Shown piece after piece: positions 61,265 to 64,000 of a DNA stretch of 64,000 nucleotides (its first letter is position 1; the number at the start of each line of letters is the position of its first letter). A program made the position numbers and the translations under genes. Source of the stretch: Diplonema japonicum (taxonomy: Eukaryota; Euglenozoa; Diplonemea; Diplonemida; Diplonemidae); NCBI GenBank assembly GCA_964019335.1, contig OZ025702.1, positions 223,501 through 287,500 on the forward strand, read 5' to 3'. The notes below the pieces were generated by a model. The model saw only the letters and a list, made by a program, of their open reading frames with translations, did no database searches and was not told where the DNA came from.

Positions 61265-61822
61265 TTCCTTTTTTTTTTTTTTTTTTTTTTTTCCCGTTAA
61301 CGTCACCTTGTGTCCCAGCTCGTGTCCTTCACTTGTATGTAACTTGGAATGACCCCCCGTGCGTTCATTTTTTTTTTTTGTTTCGGATTTAGGGGGGATA
61401 ACAAGGAAGAAACACAGAACACCTTCCCAGAAAACGTTTCCTTTTTTTTTTCCCCCTTACGTGTTGTCTCTATGTAAAGCTCACCTTTTTCACGGTTTCT
61501 TCTCTCCCTCCCCCTTGGGTCCAGCCACGTCTTCGTTTATGAGTCTTCTATGACGAACCAAGAATTAGTTGTTGAAACAATTCGTTAAGGGTGGTGGGAG
61601 GGGGAGGATGAATTAGTTCCTGTGGTCTCGTGGTGATACACTGCACTTGAACAAAAACGCTGAAATAAAAAAAAAAAAAAAAAACCCCTTCCCTTTTTGT
61701 GTTTCTTCCTTCTTTTCTCTTCTTATTCCATCCTCCTTGTCTGCTGCTTCCACATCAATTTCTGCTCAGGAGTGGTCGGCAAAGAAAGAGGTGAGGGGGC
61801 GGGGGAGGAAGAAAAAAAGAAA
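61265..61822. other. Intercistronic spacer
   Basis: T runs after the stop codon, ordinary AT-rich sequence, an A run at about 61667-61684, then a CTTCTCTTCTTATTCCATCC tract. TTTCTGCTCAG ending at about 61770 is the most likely acceptor, about 50 nt before the next ATG. No gene is seen. Confidence 0.5.
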
Positions 61823-64000
61823 ATGAGCAAAGCAGGGATGGTTGTGTGGGGTAAGAGCGGAGAGCTTTTAAGCTCCAGCACTGAAAAGGACACAACCGTA
61901 GAACATATAAAATTTTCAGCTTTGGATGAGCTGAGAGACAAGATGCTAGAACAAGGGTGCGACGGTATTGAACTGGACAGGAGAAAGCTCGTATTACTGG
62001 ATCATTTGGGGAACCAGCCAAAGCCTGCAGAGTATGTAAGGGGTTTCAAGTACTTGTTTGTGTTCGTAAGGCCGAGCCGAGACATGCCCACAGAACACCC
62101 AGACGGCCTCCCGAAGGACTTCTTTGATGAGGACCTTTTCATGGAGCTCACGCATCTCGACATTCCCAAAAGTGTTCTTGGTCAATGTACCTCTCTCACC
62201 ACCTCGCAGCGCCTCTCACGGTACAAAGATCACATCCAATCGCGAACCGACAGATGCAAGATGTATGCACAGGTCGCCAGCAGACGAGCCGACTTCTGCA
62301 ACCGATCCTCGTCTGCTCTGCAGCTACAAAATAAAGCACGTGACGCTGTCTGTGCACACATCGGACAGCTTTCTCACAAGGTAGCGGAGTCATACAGCGA
62401 CTTACAAGAACGAGTGGCCAAGGAAGGCACGCAGTTCGACGACCTCCTCCAGAACTTCGAGGAAGACATACACCGCTTGAAGGACACCCCCATCCACCCC
62501 TCTCTGCAGATGGAGGGCAGGACGACTCTGTACGACTGTGTCAACGACATCGTCCCTTGGAAAGAGCGGTGCCACGAGAAGTGGCAGGGCCTCACCGCCA
62601 AGCTGTCCGACTTCGAAGAGGACCTTGACAAGGTGAAACGTGAGGTCGAGTCCATCAACAACTCCCTTCCTATCGGGGTCGTCGACTTCGAAGGGCTCGA
62701 GCAGGCCAGAACGGAATCAAGAGAAACAGCTCTTTCCCTACGCGGGCTACAAGAAGACGCCGAGGGATGCCTGATAGGGATATCAGACCGCATGAACATG
62801 GTGCCGCACAACATGGTGACCGATCCCAGAGAGGATGTGGAGCAGGACCGTGCATGGCTGGACATCATCACGCAGCAGGACGACAAGGAGCGGGGCATGT
62901 TCGACAAGCTGCTAAAGATCGAAAAGGCGTGCAAGCTGTGCGCCCAGCAGCGGCAGCGCATCCAGCACTTCATGGAGCAGCACGTGGAGCGCGCTGTGAA
63001 CCTCACTTCGGAGATCATCAAACTGCAAAGAAGGGTGACTGCATACTCTGCAACGCTAGAAGGTGTGAGGGAGTACTTCCACCAGCTGCAGATTGTACGG
63101 CACCTACCCTCTGCATACACATGGGGGCTCATAGAGCTCTTCAGACGAATTCACTACCATAGAAAAGTGGCATGTGTGGTGTCCACTGCACAGCAGACTC
63201 TGAACAAGCTTAAGGAGGAAGAGGAGCGTCACCGCAGAGCGTGGCAGCACACATATGCACCTTTCATGCCGGAGGGCATCCTCGACAACCTGTCGCAGCC
63301 TGTGCTGACCGTCAGGATCGACACGGAGCCGCCTGTCTTCGAGCTGTCCTATCCAGGCTTTGCCAAACCATACGACACGCCAGAAGAAACGCGGGCATTC
63401 TACAGCTCGAGAGGTGTGGAGGCACCGTTGGACTCCCCCGCACCGCCTGAAGTGTTGAAGAATCTGTGTTCGGCAGACCTGGAGGAAGAGCTGGACTCGC
63501 TCGTGGACGGGAAGGTACTGGCGGTGGAGAAGCCTCAACGGAAACCAACGCAGACAACGCACATAGACCCGAAAGAAGCGGAAATAAGAGAGCTGAAGAA
63601 ACGCATTGAGGAGTTGGAGGCTGCGATGAAGCACCACCAAGAGGGGTCCTCCGATATCATCGCGAAGTGCTGCACTGTGGAAGAGGCGCTCAGAGAAGTC
63701 CCTCAGCTGCGGACGTTCACGATGGACGATCCGGAGGAGATGAAGAAGCTGCAAACGCTGCCCGATGCCTGCCAAGGGTTGGGTGTTCTGGACCCGCCTG
63801 GTCCCGACCCCACCTCGTGGCCAGGCGTCTCTATGCTGTTCAAGAAGGAGGCGGATGAGAACGGAGACGCGTCTTACCCCATGCCCCTTCTCCCCCACCC
63901 TGCCACTGCAGGCTACACATTGGAGCCCACTGCATGGCAACATATCTCTGCCCCCCACCCCGAGTGGATCTGCATCCGTGTGGTTATGGTCACCCCAGAG
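61823..64000 (+). CDS. ATG11/FIP200-like autophagy scaffold (partial, 3' end outside window)
   Basis: Open from ATG 61823 to the window end (726 codons, no stop). Residues about 5-95 could be the ubiquitin-like N-domain of ATG11/FIP200. A long, mostly helical coiled-coil region follows (about 115-440: KARDAVCAHIGQLSHKVAES, EEDLDKVKREVESINNS). The ATG17-like signature follows: RRVTAYSATLEGVREYFHQL, IVRHLPSAYTWGLIELFRR and a helix ending RHRRAWQHTY (about 410-480), closely matching the HLP...Y...L.E..RR block of ATG11/ATG17. A second coiled coil (about 575-605, KEAEIRELKKRIEELEAAMK) and a Pro-rich part follow. It would scaffold the ATG1/ULK kinase complex at the site of autophagosome formation. 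The C-terminal claw domain would be beyond the window. Confidence 0.75.
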   Translation, partial: MSKAGMVVWGKSGELLSSSTEKDTTVEHIKFSALDELRDKMLEQGCDGIELDRRKLVLLDHLGNQPKPAEYVRGFKYLFVFVRPSRDMPTEHPDGLPKDFFDEDLFMELTHLDIPKSVLGQCTSLTTSQRLSRYKDHIQSRTDRCKMYAQVASRRADFCNRSSSALQLQNKARDAVCAHIGQLSHKVAESYSDLQERVAKEGTQFDDLLQNFEEDIHRLKDTPIHPSLQMEGRTTLYDCVNDIVPWKERCHEKWQGLTAKLSDFEEDLDKVKREVESINNSLPIGVVDFEGLEQARTESRETALSLRGLQEDAEGCLIGISDRMNMVPHNMVTDPREDVEQDRAWLDIITQQDDKERGMFDKLLKIEKACKLCAQQRQRIQHFMEQHVERAVNLTSEIIKLQRRVTAYSATLEGVREYFHQLQIVRHLPSAYTWGLIELFRRIHYHRKVACVVSTAQQTLNKLKEEEERHRRAWQHTYAPFMPEGILDNLSQPVLTVRIDTEPPVFELSYPGFAKPYDTPEETRAFYSSRGVEAPLDSPAPPEVLKNLCSADLEEELDSLVDGKVLAVEKPQRKPTQTTHIDPKEAEIRELKKRIEELEAAMKHHQEGSSDIIAKCCTVEEALREVPQLRTFTMDDPEEMKKLQTLPDACQGLGVLDPPGPDPTSWPGVSMLFKKEADENGDASYPMPLLPHPATAGYTLEPTAWQHISAPHPEWICIRVVMVTPE

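Noticed and set aside
60293-61306. Long minus-strand open frame opposite the glycosidase-like gene
   Set aside because: Antisense shadow; the sense strand encodes a signal peptide and a coherent domain structure.
61617-61660. tRNA-like TGTGGTCTCGTGGTGATAC segment
   Set aside because: It resembles a D-arm/A box, but no anticodon arm, T-arm or acceptor pairing follows; probably chance or a very decayed tRNA-derived repeat.

Overview
The window is nuclear DNA of a eukaryote that appears to make its mRNAs by spliced-leader trans-splicing. Every protein gene I accept (22 firm or probable genes plus two uncertain small ORFs) lies on the + strand. Coding stretches are long and GC-balanced. Most starts are preceded by a pyrimidine or T run and an AG close to the ATG, and some intercistronic gaps are only 50-160 bp. 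This is the layout of Euglenozoa. The combination of + strand polycistron-like clusters, long repeat-rich spacers, cis-introns (one holding a transposon-like element), a T. cruzi-type acylated PI-PLC and a secreted carbohydrate-active-type protein fits a diplonemid such as Paradiplonema papillatum best. The phylum is a strong inference; the genus is only a suggestion.

Layout. 1-2.2 kb: LINE tail (- strand), a hairpin-type repeat and a dispersed repeat. 2.2 kb: tRNA-Lys. 3.1-5.9 kb: three-exon VIT/CCC1-like membrane protein with a 1.6-kb TIR element in intron 2. 7.6-9.5 kb: two unknown genes. 9.5-12.4 kb: low complexity with one possible broken small gene. 12.4-25.7 kb: dense cluster (large coiled-coil protein, small beta-rich protein, MoaC, PDZ protein, 900-aa unknown, CEP44-like protein, cysteine-rich membrane protein). 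26.3-28.0 kb: ATE1-like arginyltransferase with a zinc-finger-like insertion and a membrane tail. 28.2-31.5 kb: foldback element, tRNA-Asp and low complexity. 31.6-32.4 kb: PH/TH1-like protein. 34.5-38.5 kb: unknown helical protein, ZNHIT2-like protein and a multipass membrane protein. 38.5-42.7 kb: repeats, tRNA-Gln (-) and LINE tail (-). 42.8-46.4 kb: secreted three-module propeller-like protein. 47.9-51.4 kb: small protein, PPR protein, a TIR element and proteasome beta1. 52.4-55.1 kb: PI-PLC. 56.6-61.3 kb: GT13 glycosyltransferase and a secreted glycosidase-like protein. 61.8 kb to the end: ATG11/FIP200-like protein, cut by the window edge.

The genes do not form one pathway, which is normal for polycistronic arrays. 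Housekeeping functions (proteasome, N-end rule, autophagy, molybdenum cofactor, snoRNP assembly, organelle RNA) sit beside secretory-pathway and lipid-signalling genes.

Two features stand out across the window. First, many genes carry very short cis-introns (35-80 nt), several made almost entirely of an A run ending directly in AG. Some have lengths divisible by three and so look like lysine tracts in a naive translation. Second, the spacers hold several hairpin-forming repeat families that share one skeleton but carry different short repeated words.
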